A DNA stretch of 36,726 nt from a virus, in the IMG/VR virus record IMGVR_UViG_3300011187_000026, positions 1-36,726 of that record; one strand, 5' to 3'. The position numbers and the translations under genes were made by a program. The notes under the pieces were generated by a model that worked only from the letters and a program-made list of their open reading frames with translations, was not told where the DNA came from and searched no databases. Position 1 is the stretch's first letter. The number at the start of each line of letters is the position of its first letter. Positions 24,041 through 32,068 of this stretch are shown here, piece by piece.

Positions 24041-24915
24041 TGGCTATAAGTGACTACGAAGGCAGCAGGGATCGCGGGCAGCAGGTTGAACTGTACCAGT
24101 TCATCTATGGTGAAGAGGACCAAGAATACCTCTACACGGACGGAGAGACGAACGTCACCTATGACGGCAAGACCTACGCGCCGCTGCCCATCCAACGCGA
24201 CAAGATCACTTCTAAAGGCGGTCTTTCGGGCCGGGAGATAAAGGTCATCGTTCCGAAGTCCTCAGAGATCGCTGACCTGTTCCGCATCTTCCCTCCGGGC
24301 CGGGTCGTCAGCATCATCATTCGCCAAGGCCACATTCCGAACCCTGACGATCCTGTCGAGTTTCTGGACGGATCGAACTTCGCTGTGGTCTGGTCCGGGA
24401 GGGTCCTCGAAGCGTCTCGTAGTGGCGCGGAGTCAACGCTGACGTGCGAGGCCCTTAGCGCAGGGATGCGCAGGCCGGGCCTGAGGCGTCACTACCAATG
24501 GACATGCCCTTTGGCTCTCTACGGGCCTATCTGCAAAGCCCCCAAGGTCGCAATCCCGGTCGAGGTTTCGAGCATCGCGGCCAACAAGATTACGCTCCCC
24601 GAAGGGTGGCTGGTTTCGGAGGAAGTGGGGAACGAGTTCTCCTACACCCCCAAGGATTTCATCGGGGGTCTTTTCGATTGGCAGGGCGAGTTCGGGACGG
24701 AGGCGCGAGGCATCCTCCGGGTCGAAAACGACTTGACGATTGTGATCTCCGGCCCCCCGATAGGATTGGCGGCTGGCGATCAGGCGAACGTATATCTGGG
24801 GTGCGCCCACACGGTAGACTCTTGCCAACTCTTGCACGATAATATCCTCAACTTCGGAGGACACCCTTGGATTCCGTCCACAGGGAACCCGGTAGGCAAG
24901 AACAACCACACATAG
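24040..24915 (+). CDS. Tail-tip protein of the DUF2163/BR0599 type (gpL-like), with four conserved Cys
   Basis: This 291-residue protein has the DUF2163-type N-terminal domain (YTDGETNVTYDGKTYAPLPI, SSEIADLFRIFPPGRVVSI) and C-terminal motif. That C-terminal part contains C156 and C165 (WTCPLALYGPIC), C255 and C262 (GCAHTVDSC), then NFGGHPWIPSTGNP. Relatives include gene-transfer-agent tail proteins and, more remotely, lambda gpL, whose four Cys bind an iron-sulfur cluster. It probably connects the distal tail ring to the central hub. Metal or cluster binding here is inference from Cys spacing. It overlaps its upstream neighbour by one base and precedes a tiny membrane protein. Confidence 0.8.
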   Translation: MAISDYEGSRDRGQQVELYQFIYGEEDQEYLYTDGETNVTYDGKTYAPLPIQRDKITSKGGLSGREIKVIVPKSSEIADLFRIFPPGRVVSIIIRQGHIPNPDDPVEFLDGSNFAVVWSGRVLEASRSGAESTLTCEALSAGMRRPGLRRHYQWTCPLALYGPICKAPKVAIPVEVSSIAANKITLPEGWLVSEEVGNEFSYTPKDFIGGLFDWQGEFGTEARGILRVENDLTIVISGPPIGLAAGDQANVYLGCAHTVDSCQLLHDNILNFGGHPWIPSTGNPVGKNNHT

Positions 24916-24924
24916 GAGCCTGCC

Positions 24925-25170
24925 ATGCCTCTGCCTTCCCTCGCACTACTAGCCATCGGCATCCTGCTCAGCTATGTGGGATACCTGCTCACGCCTAAAC
25001 CTAAGCAGGGGAAGCCCCCGAGTGTAGACGACCTCGAAAACCCGACCGCAGAAGCAGGTCGCCCCATCCCTGTGGTGTTCGGTTCGATCACAGTCCAAAG
25101 CCCCAACAACTTGGGCTACTGGGACAAGCAGATCATCACCAGAGGAGGGGAATCGGGAGGCAAGAAATGA
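24925..25170 (+). CDS. Small membrane-anchored tail assembly protein
   Basis: This 81-residue protein has an N-terminal hydrophobic helix (LALLAIGILLSYVGYLL, about 5-21), a basic linker (TPKPKQGK), and the conserved segment NPTAEAGRPIPVVFGSITVQSPNNLGYWDKQI. That segment is familiar from small proteins located just before gpJ-like genes. The hydrophobic helix could be a membrane anchor or be buried in the tip. An ATGA overlap couples it to the next gene. The exact role is unknown; tail tip assembly is likely from context. Confidence 0.7.
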   Translation: MPLPSLALLAIGILLSYVGYLLTPKPKQGKPPSVDDLENPTAEAGRPIPVVFGSITVQSPNNLGYWDKQIITRGGESGGKK

Positions 25171-25373
25171 CCGACAAGCTGACCATCCAAGACATCAGGC
25201 ACGCCGGGTTCTGCGTTCGAGGCTCTTTAGCCCACGCGAAGCGATTGGGCCTAGACCACAAAGCACTGGTGCGCGAAGGAATACCCTTGGCTGACGTGGA
25301 AAAAATTGACGACGTGAACGTGCAACGGAGCGTGTCCGTGGCGAAGGAGAGGATCGAAAATGGGCGGCGGTAA
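25167..25373 (+). CDS. Conserved small tail-region protein
   Basis: This 68-residue protein, nearly all helical by appearance, contains IQDIRHAGFCVRG, then GLDHKALVREGIPLADVEKI. I recognise this layout from unnamed proteins that sit immediately before host-specificity genes in alphaproteobacterial phages. It overlaps the preceding gene (ATGA) and the next by 14 nt. No membrane segment or enzyme motif is present. Function unknown. Confidence 0.7.
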   Translation: MTDKLTIQDIRHAGFCVRGSLAHAKRLGLDHKALVREGIPLADVEKIDDVNVQRSVSVAKERIENGRR

Positions 25374-28300
25374 AAAGGGTGGTGATTCACCCGAGGTTTT
25401 CGACTTCCTGATGAGCATCGACTATGGTATTTGCTATGGTCCCGTTGACGTTTTCAACCAAGTCTGGGTCAAGGATAAGCCCATCTGGTGTGGTAGCGCG
25501 CGAGACCGGATTGACATCGAAGTATCGCAAGATGACCTCTTCGGGGGCGACACCGGCGAAGGGGGCGTAAATGGGACCGTCGAGGTCTATCCCGGAAAGT
25601 TGGACCAGCGTGCGTCAGCCCAACTCGGGGGTCGGGTAGACCGGACAATCGACACGATGCCCGGATACGCTGGGCTGGCTCATCTGTTTTTCCGGGGCAA
25701 CCTCGGGAACGCAGAGCCGGTCAGGAAGACCCGCAACACCCTCGAATTGATTAGCTACACAGTCTTCCGAAAGGCCCAGAGTCGTGGGTTCAAATGGGGC
25801 ACGAACAACCCTTATCTCGGTGCGATGAAGGCCAGCGTTACGCGCTTGCCCAACGTCATCGACGCGAACAGCGTGATCTACCCGCCTATCATAGACGAGG
25901 AAGGCAATCTTGCGGACGATCCGGCAGGCCCCATCCAGACGCCCGAAGGTCTTATTGACCCCCCGGCGCTGTCTGAAGTTTTCACGGTCTTCGTTCTCGA
26001 TTCCATGCCTACTCGCGATCAGGTTCGGAGGCCGTTCAAGAAGCTGGACTACACCAACATCACGGATGAGGAGTGGCTGGTCGGGGTCTCTAATGGCTGG
26101 GAACCAAGCGTGGTGGTGGAGTATAAAGTCGGCCTGCGCGATGCTTCCGGTGACGACCTGCAAACCCGGCAGCGTGTCCGCATCTACGAACTGGACATCA
26201 ACGACGAAATTGTCGAGACGCACGACTATGAAGACCTCACGGGAGACGGACTCGACCTCGATTTCAAGATGCTCCTCAACTCGCAAACAAGAAGCATCGA
26301 GTTCCTTTCGACGGTATCCCCTCTTGAAGGGACCGTAGCCACCCTCGCACCCGGATCGGTTCGAGACATCTCACTCCGTTTCACAGAAAAGCAGGACAAC
26401 GCGGATACCCGAAGCTGCCCAGTCATCGAAGGTTCTTCGGGCGGCAGTCATCAGGCGTTTGGAGAAGTCTTCGACCTGATTGGGATGGGAATTTCCGCCG
26501 ATGCTATTGATGAAGGTCGTGCGACAGTTCGGACTTCGACCATCGTGACAGCGTATCAGTCCCCACTAGGAGGGGACCAGCCCGATAGCGTCAGCACCAT
26601 CTCCTTCTACTCTGGATTCGGTGCAGACGAGGACGGGAACATAGATTGGGACAATGCCCTTGCCCCGTACCGGGCCAGCGAAGGCATAGGTGCAACTTCT
26701 CTTAGCTACCCGGCCAGTTCCCCGGTTGGTGAGGGTCGCGCCTACGAGGTGTCCGGGGTCTTGACCTTGAAACCCGGCACGCGCTTCGTGTCATGCTACG
26801 CTGTGGCTAATATCGGCTTCCCGGTTCTGTCTGAGGTCACATACAAAGCCATGTCGGCAACAGTGCAGGGGGAGGGCCGCATCGAAGTGGACTCGCATTG
26901 CGCCGTAGATGGGACGCTAGGAACTCTCCCTGACGCCAACCCGGCCCAGATGATCTACGAGTGCCTTACGAACCAAAATTGGGGGAAGTCAGAAGACCCT
27001 TCGATGATCGAAATCGACACGTTCACCTCGGCGGCGACGACCCTGCATGAGGAGTTTTTCGGACTGTCCATGATCTGGGTAAAACAGGATGAGATGGAGA
27101 AATTCGTCCAAGAAATCCTAGACCACATCAATGCTTTCCTGTTCCAAGACCCTGAGACGGGCCTATGGAACCTGAAGCTGCTCCGTGGTGACTATGACGT
27201 TTCCGAAGCCATGCACATTGACGAAAGCAATGCCGACTTGTCTGGGCAGAAGCGCCGCGCATGGGGGGAGACCATCAACGAAGTCGTGGTCAGCTACACG
27301 GACCCTGTGACGGAGAAATCGGCCACAGTCAGCAGCCATAACCTCGGCAACATCGCGATGAACGGAGGCATCATCAGCGAGACGCGCGACTACTACGGCG
27401 TCCGCAATCCGATCATCGCCAAGATCATAGCAGATCGGGACGTGGAAGAGGCCGGGTATCCCGTTTTCACATGCCAAGCCGAAGTTGATCGGACCTTCTG
27501 GAGACTGCGACCGGGGGACGTAGTGACCCTCTCTTGGGCCGACGAAGGGCTGGAGTATGTCGTGATGCGCGTCATGGGGGTGGACTACGGAAGCCCGACA
27601 GACCGGACGATCCTTCTCGACCTGACCGAGGACATCTTCGCTCTAGAACAGACGACATACTCGGGCGGTCAAGACTCCCTCTTGGTTGACGACCAGACCG
27701 AAGCGACCCCCTTGGACCGTCAGATGGTGGTGACAGCCCCGCTGCCCTCCATGGTTCGTTCTGGCATCACTCAGGTAGAGGCCGACGAAAACGAGCCTGT
27801 GGTGGTGGGTATTGTCATGGCGGGTTCCGACCCCCAGCCGATGAACATCCAAGTCCATACGGAGGTCGTCAAGGGCAATGGTGACGAGGTGTTCGAGTCC
27901 ATCACTTCGGTCTCTCCTGTCCTGTATAGTGAGACCGAGACCGAACTGGTCAAAGAGGTGTATTCGAGGCTTCCCGAGGACTTGGTTAGCCTGCTCTTCA
28001 TGGGTCAGGAAGAGGTCGGAGGCATCATGATGCTGGGCACCGAGGAGTCTGGCAGCGAACTGGTTATGCTGGACGACTATTTCGAGGCTGACGAAGAGTG
28101 GTCGGTGATCCGGGGGGTGTGGGATACCGTGCCCGCCCTCTGGCCTGTAGGCAGCGTGGTTTGGGCCTTCCCCCGTGGCTATTCCCGTGTGGACCCCGGC
28201 GAGCGCGTAGCGGGCGAGACGCGGACGTACCGGCTCCTCCCCAAGACCAGCTTCGACCGGCTCGCTTTCAGTGACGCGGACGATCTCGTCGTGACTTTCT

Positions 28301-28737
28301 CGGACAGGCCCTTCGCCCCGTTCCGGCCTGCGAACTGCCAATTGGACGGGAACGGCCCATTCGAGGGTGTGGACTATTCCCGGATCACTACGGACGAAGA
28401 CCCCCCGGCGACGATCACAGCCTCTTGGGTGAACAGGAACCGAGGCACCGAGGACGCCGTTGCGACCTCTTGGGACTCTTCGGAGATGACACCGGAGGTC
28501 GGGCAGACTACAGTCCTCCGCATCTACGATAGGTTCGGGGCCTTCTCTCATGAGATCACAGGACTCACCGGGTCTTCTTATGCGATCCCACTGGCCTCCT
28601 TCAGTCCGGTGGACACAGGGACCATAGAGTTCGTGTCTGATCGGGATGGTCTCCGGTCTCTCTGGGGCGATAGACTGCCCTTCGACTTCAACCAAGGTGG
28701 CTACGGAAACGGCTACGGCTACGGATATGGCGGATAG
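25360..28737 (+). CDS. Central tail hub / host-specificity protein (gpJ-like)
   Basis: This 1125-residue protein begins with a Gly-rich leader (MGGGKKGGDSPEV) and GICYGPVDVFNQVWVKDKPIW, matching the start of gpJ-type hubs. PGYAGLAHLFFRG follows, and later NPAQMIYECLTNQNWG with WVKQDEMEKFVQEILDHINA and GLWNLKLLRGDYDVSEA, the central J motif set. The C-terminal ~350 residues include predicted beta domains. The extreme C-terminus is a Gly/Tyr repeat (GGYGNGYGYGYGG). In lambda J binds the receptor; here separate fibre genes downstream may do this, with the hub as attachment point. The start is preceded by a GGAG-like purine tract. Confidence 0.88.
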   Translation: MGGGKKGGDSPEVFDFLMSIDYGICYGPVDVFNQVWVKDKPIWCGSARDRIDIEVSQDDLFGGDTGEGGVNGTVEVYPGKLDQRASAQLGGRVDRTIDTMPGYAGLAHLFFRGNLGNAEPVRKTRNTLELISYTVFRKAQSRGFKWGTNNPYLGAMKASVTRLPNVIDANSVIYPPIIDEEGNLADDPAGPIQTPEGLIDPPALSEVFTVFVLDSMPTRDQVRRPFKKLDYTNITDEEWLVGVSNGWEPSVVVEYKVGLRDASGDDLQTRQRVRIYELDINDEIVETHDYEDLTGDGLDLDFKMLLNSQTRSIEFLSTVSPLEGTVATLAPGSVRDISLRFTEKQDNADTRSCPVIEGSSGGSHQAFGEVFDLIGMGISADAIDEGRATVRTSTIVTAYQSPLGGDQPDSVSTISFYSGFGADEDGNIDWDNALAPYRASEGIGATSLSYPASSPVGEGRAYEVSGVLTLKPGTRFVSCYAVANIGFPVLSEVTYKAMSATVQGEGRIEVDSHCAVDGTLGTLPDANPAQMIYECLTNQNWGKSEDPSMIEIDTFTSAATTLHEEFFGLSMIWVKQDEMEKFVQEILDHINAFLFQDPETGLWNLKLLRGDYDVSEAMHIDESNADLSGQKRRAWGETINEVVVSYTDPVTEKSATVSSHNLGNIAMNGGIISETRDYYGVRNPIIAKIIADRDVEEAGYPVFTCQAEVDRTFWRLRPGDVVTLSWADEGLEYVVMRVMGVDYGSPTDRTILLDLTEDIFALEQTTYSGGQDSLLVDDQTEATPLDRQMVVTAPLPSMVRSGITQVEADENEPVVVGIVMAGSDPQPMNIQVHTEVVKGNGDEVFESITSVSPVLYSETETELVKEVYSRLPEDLVSLLFMGQEEVGGIMMLGTEESGSELVMLDDYFEADEEWSVIRGVWDTVPALWPVGSVVWAFPRGYSRVDPGERVAGETRTYRLLPKTSFDRLAFSDADDLVVTFSDRPFAPFRPANCQLDGNGPFEGVDYSRITTDEDPPATITASWVNRNRGTEDAVATSWDSSEMTPEVGQTTVLRIYDRFGAFSHEITGLTGSSYAIPLASFSPVDTGTIEFVSDRDGLRSLWGDRLPFDFNQGGYGNGYGYGYGG

Positions 28738-28740
28738 AAA

Positions 28741-29022
28741 ATGAGTTATTGCAAGATTTTCACAACCCAGAAATCGTCCTACACCCTCATCGCAGGTGGT
28801 GTTTCAGGCGCGTTTCTTCAGCTCCAAAGTGGGGGTCCTGTCGTCGTTCGCGTGGCAAGTTCTCTGCCCGATGACACAGACATCGAAGGGGTCTTCTTGA
28901 ACCTTGATGGCTTGGCCGAGATACAACTCTTGGACCTTGAAGCAGGCGATAATGTCTACATCCGCAGCGTCCAAGACGAGGACAATCGGGTCCTTGTTTT
29001 GGCCCCCGGTGAGTCCCCGTGA
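28741..29022 (+). CDS. Hypothetical small tail-fibre-associated protein
   Basis: This 93-residue, probably all-beta protein contains LIAGGVSGAFLQLQSGGPVVVRVAS and a middle strand pair (VFLNLDGLAEIQLLDLEAGDNVYIRSV). It lies 3 nt after the hub gene and shares a GTGA overlap with the next tiny ORF. Similar small proteins in phage structural regions are usually virion decorations or fibre adaptors. I do not recognise a family with confidence. Confidence 0.62.
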   Translation: MSYCKIFTTQKSSYTLIAGGVSGAFLQLQSGGPVVVRVASSLPDDTDIEGVFLNLDGLAEIQLLDLEAGDNVYIRSVQDEDNRVLVLAPGESP

Positions 29023-29144
29023 GGGTTCGTGTAACGCGCGCGAGACGCCGCCGGGTGGTTAGGGTCTCCCTTCTCCATTCTGGGGGTGACGAAGGAGCCG
29101 GTTACGGCTATAATTTTGGTGAGAACTATGGAGGTCAGGTCTGA
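29019..29144 (+). CDS. 41-residue Arg-rich, Gly/Tyr-tailed ORF
   Basis: This tiny ORF starts with GTG in a GTGA overlap with the previous stop and ends in a TGATG overlap with the next start. Both junctions are coupled in the style of the rest of this window. The N-terminus is very basic (RVRVTRARRRRVVRV) and the C-terminus is Gly/Tyr-rich (GAGYGYNFGENYGGQ), echoing the tail of the hub protein. It bridges the only sizeable gap (121 nt) between two structural genes. It may be a real small structural peptide, or a leader needed to reach the next gene. Confidence 0.5.
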   Translation: MRVRVTRARRRRVVRVSLLHSGGDEGAGYGYNFGENYGGQV

Positions 29145-30268
29145 TGGCTGGCGAAAGAACACTTCCGGGCTTGGGTCTTACAGGCTTCTGGGACTTAGGC
29201 GACAACACTTGGAAGGCGGGCATGGATGGGAACCTCCGCCTGCTGTCCGTTGTGGCTCCGGGTCTTGTCGACTCGCGCGAAGGGTCGGCTCCGGGTAGCC
29301 CTGCGGACGGGGACATCGTAATCGCCGCGTCCGATTGGGGCGCGACCGTTACGGCCCAGAGTATTCAGGTCCGGGACTCCGGTTCGTGGGTAGAAATCAT
29401 ACCCGCCGAAGGGTGGAAGTTCTACGATCAGGAAACCAATGAACTCCTGATCTATTCTGGGTCTGTCTGGGATGTCTTCTCTGGTGGGGAAGGCGGCGGG
29501 TCTGCGACTATGGTGCAGAACGATGGTCTGGGCGCTGGCGATCCGGTCGGGGGGCACACTGGCTGGCGCATCCGGTCGATCTCTACGCCATCAACGGATT
29601 ACACGGGAATCCATGAGGTCGAGTTCAACGAGGTGGTTGGCGAAAAGACTACCGGAACGGCAGTGGCTAGTTCGGAATACAGCACGTCTGGCACCTACTC
29701 GGCGCAAGCTGCTTTCGACGGCCTGTCAGGCATCAACGACTATTGGGTCACAGAGTTGGACGAGCATGTGGGCGCTTGGGTAGGGTACATCGAACCCTCG
29801 GCCTATGCGGTCACGTCTGTCGCCTTGACGGCCCCTGACGCTGCTTTCGTGGACTACATGCCCACGGAATTTGCGGTTGACTACAGTGACGACGGGACGA
29901 CATGGACTGAGGTCGCGACGTACACGACAACATGGTCTGCCGATCAGCGCCGGGTCTTCTCGGTTTCGACCACGGTCCCTTCTACATCGTATGACGTGTC
30001 CTCGGTCGATCTTGATGGTCGCACCGTTTGGCTCCCGGAGAATACATCGGCCATCGACGTGGGCGTACCGAGTGGTCTCGTCGCTGACGGCCCTCTGACC
30101 GTGATCCGAAAAGGCACAGGAGCGATCAGCTTTGTCGCAGGAGCCGGGGTCACGATACTCTCCGCTGATGATAAGCTGAGCATCCGCGCCCAGAACGGAT
30201 CGGCCACCCTGATCCCGGACCTCGGGGAGACCGACACCTATTATCTTATCGGGGACCTCGACACATGA
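29144..30268 (+). CDS. Tail fibre / receptor-binding protein: DUF2793-like plus discoidin-like domain
   Basis: This protein has 374 residues. Residues about 1-115 match the DUF2793 pattern of alphaproteobacterial phage fibres: TGFWDLGDNTWKAGMDGNLR, GSPADGDIVIAA, then EGWKFYDQETNELLIYSGSVWD. Residues about 130-280 resemble an F5/8C (discoidin/CBM32-like) galactose-binding sandwich: GIHEVEFNEVVGEK...YSAQAAFDG...YWVT...VGYIEP...FAVDYSDDGTTWTEVA. The C-terminal tip segment (GAISFVAGAGVTILSADD...LSIRAQNGSATLI) recurs in trimeric fibre ends. It probably binds cell-surface glycans. The stop overlaps the following ATG. The discoidin fold is inferred by eye. Confidence 0.8.
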   Translation: MAGERTLPGLGLTGFWDLGDNTWKAGMDGNLRLLSVVAPGLVDSREGSAPGSPADGDIVIAASDWGATVTAQSIQVRDSGSWVEIIPAEGWKFYDQETNELLIYSGSVWDVFSGGEGGGSATMVQNDGLGAGDPVGGHTGWRIRSISTPSTDYTGIHEVEFNEVVGEKTTGTAVASSEYSTSGTYSAQAAFDGLSGINDYWVTELDEHVGAWVGYIEPSAYAVTSVALTAPDAAFVDYMPTEFAVDYSDDGTTWTEVATYTTTWSADQRRVFSVSTTVPSTSYDVSSVDLDGRTVWLPENTSAIDVGVPSGLVADGPLTVIRKGTGAISFVAGAGVTILSADDKLSIRAQNGSATLIPDLGETDTYYLIGDLDT

Positions 30269-31098
30269 TGAACCTTCTCTTGTCCTCGGTATCCGCGTCA
30301 GCTATTTTAGCCGGGACGCCTGCTGCGGGAATAATTGAATCTTGGGTTCTGGACGCCACGAAAGTAACCGCAGGCTACACTCTTTCTAACCTCGATCTGA
30401 CGCTGACCAACACTTCTGGCGGGACGGATTTTAGGAACTGGGTGCCGACCGTGAAGCCTCTGGAACTCGGTAAAATATACTACTGGGAAGTGGCTCTTTT
30501 AACCGATACCGGAGCGGCAACCTACAATGGTTATATGGGCGTCGTGACACAGGATCAAATTGACCTTGCAGGGTCCAGTTATGACGACGGTGCCAACCCT
30601 ATCGACCAAGGCTCCCTAGCCTATCGAGGCAATGGAGATTTGTGGGGGAACACTGGGACTAGCCTAGCGTCAGGTTTACCCACCTACGGGGTGGGTGATG
30701 TGCTGATGTTTGGTTTCAACCCAGACACAGGCGATTTTTGGACTGGGAAAAACGGGGTCTGGGATAGAACGCCGGGAGTCGATGCCGCGCGTGTTCAGTC
30801 CACGGTGGCTGGCGGCGTCTTCTATCCGGTGGTTCAGGGACGTAACACAGGAGACGGCGGAACTCTCCGTACGACCACTTCGGAGTATTCCTATCCTATT
30901 CCCGATGGTCTGGTGGCCCCCGGCGTGAGACCTCCCATACCCATTTCCAGTCTTTTTGGTTCGCGGATTCATGTACTCCATGGAAAATCCAATAAGGGCG
31001 GAACGGTGTCCTTTGCAGATACTAAAATAGTCCACGGCACCCCCCCGGTGGGGGGAGTGGTAAGCCAATACAAAACATTTGTGATCGTAGAAGGATAG
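30265..31098 (+). CDS. SPRY/B30.2-like tail fibre protein
   Basis: This 277-residue protein has tandem ATG codons at 30265 and 30268, overlapping the preceding stop. The hydrophobic first 22 residues (LLLSSVSASAILAGTPAAG) look like a fibre leader rather than a cleaved signal, though that is uncertain. Residues about 25-205 have a SPRY-type pattern: YYWEVALLTD, YNGYMGVVT, GDVLMFGFNPDTGDFWTGKN and FYPVVQG. SPRY domains occur as binding modules on phage fibres. The DNA is more AT-rich with different codon choice than the tail genes upstream, suggesting recent exchange of receptor-binding genes. Confidence 0.7.
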   Translation: MMNLLLSSVSASAILAGTPAAGIIESWVLDATKVTAGYTLSNLDLTLTNTSGGTDFRNWVPTVKPLELGKIYYWEVALLTDTGAATYNGYMGVVTQDQIDLAGSSYDDGANPIDQGSLAYRGNGDLWGNTGTSLASGLPTYGVGDVLMFGFNPDTGDFWTGKNGVWDRTPGVDAARVQSTVAGGVFYPVVQGRNTGDGGTLRTTTSEYSYPIPDGLVAPGVRPPIPISSLFGSRIHVLHGKSNKGGTVSFADTKIVHGTPPVGGVVSQYKTFVIVEG

Positions 31099-31102
31099 AA
31101 AA

Positions 31103-32068
31103 ATGGGAATACTTTTTGTGGGCAGCAGCCCTGACGACCTCGCCGGGATCGCGACTGAAAACATAACTACTGCTGGGCGCGACCCAGACTTCACGCCTGT
31201 CGGCTCAAAAATCACAGGTGACTTCGATGAACAAGGTGGAGGTTTTTCCTTAATCCATGATCCGGGAGTAAGCACGGTCACATGGTATCACTTTTTGTTC
31301 AACACAACGCAAAGCAGTGACTATGCGGGCCAAGCTGACGGGTATTGGTTTCGTATTTTCTCTGGCACAAACCTTGTCGCGCAGCTTGATGTAGAAAACA
31401 GCGTATGGACCCTGAAGGGTTCCACAGAAGTCTCCGCTCCCTTCACGCCGTTCGTTACGGACGCCGACATTACTTATGACGTAAAAGTCGAAGCTGACGG
31501 CGTAAACGTAACTGTTGTGCTTTATCAGAACGGCGTTCTGACCGCATCAATCACATACGCATCGGCAATCTCAGCGCCGACAAGTATGTCCTTCGATCAC
31601 TTCGATCTGGTCTGGGACACCACTCCCCGGAATTATTATTACTCCGAGTGTATCGTTACTGACGGCGAGTCCACGATTGGGTGGCGTCTCAGTACACTTA
31701 ATCCCGCAGCTAACGGTTTCCATCAGGCTTGGGTAGGCGATTATACTGCCCTCTTGAACATTCAGGATGGGGTTGGAATCACCAGTGACACGGTAGACCA
31801 GCGAGAGTCTTGGACACTCACGGCTTACGGAGGTCCTGTTGGTCCTTTTCGCAGCGTAATTAATAAATACCTCGCGAACGTGGGGGATACTGGCCCTCAA
31901 AATGTGGTTCCGTTCTGGCGGATCGGAGGGGTTGACTATGATGTCGCCGCGCTGACAGAGTTAGGGGTCCCCACACTCGTCTTCTCCGACACAAATCCCG
32001 CGACAGGGGAGGCTTGGACGGCCTCGGACTTCACGGGAATTGAACATGGCGTAAAGGGAGCAGTATAA
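31103..32068 (+). CDS. Beta-rich tail fibre / receptor-binding protein
   Basis: This 321-residue protein begins with a segment that could form a concanavalin-like sandwich: FSLIHDPGVSTVTWYHFLF, YWFRIFSGTNLVAQLDV, VTVVLYQNGVLTASITY. A second part, HQAWVGDYTALLNIQDG, then VDQRESWTLTAYGG and NVVPFWRIGGVDYDVAALTELG, recurs as a C-terminal module in phage surface proteins. It shares the AT-rich codon use of the preceding fibre gene. An AGGATAG tract precedes the ATG, and its stop overlaps the endolysin start (TAATG). No catalytic motif was recognised, so binding is the likely role. Confidence 0.65.
   Translation: MGILFVGSSPDDLAGIATENITTAGRDPDFTPVGSKITGDFDEQGGGFSLIHDPGVSTVTWYHFLFNTTQSSDYAGQADGYWFRIFSGTNLVAQLDVENSVWTLKGSTEVSAPFTPFVTDADITYDVKVEADGVNVTVVLYQNGVLTASITYASAISAPTSMSFDHFDLVWDTTPRNYYYSECIVTDGESTIGWRLSTLNPAANGFHQAWVGDYTALLNIQDGVGITSDTVDQRESWTLTAYGGPVGPFRSVINKYLANVGDTGPQNVVPFWRIGGVDYDVAALTELGVPTLVFSDTNPATGEAWTASDFTGIEHGVKGAV

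Noticed and set aside
27643-28695. Minus-strand ORF of 350 codons opposite the tail hub gene
   Set aside because: Shadow of the sense gene; no start context and no domain.
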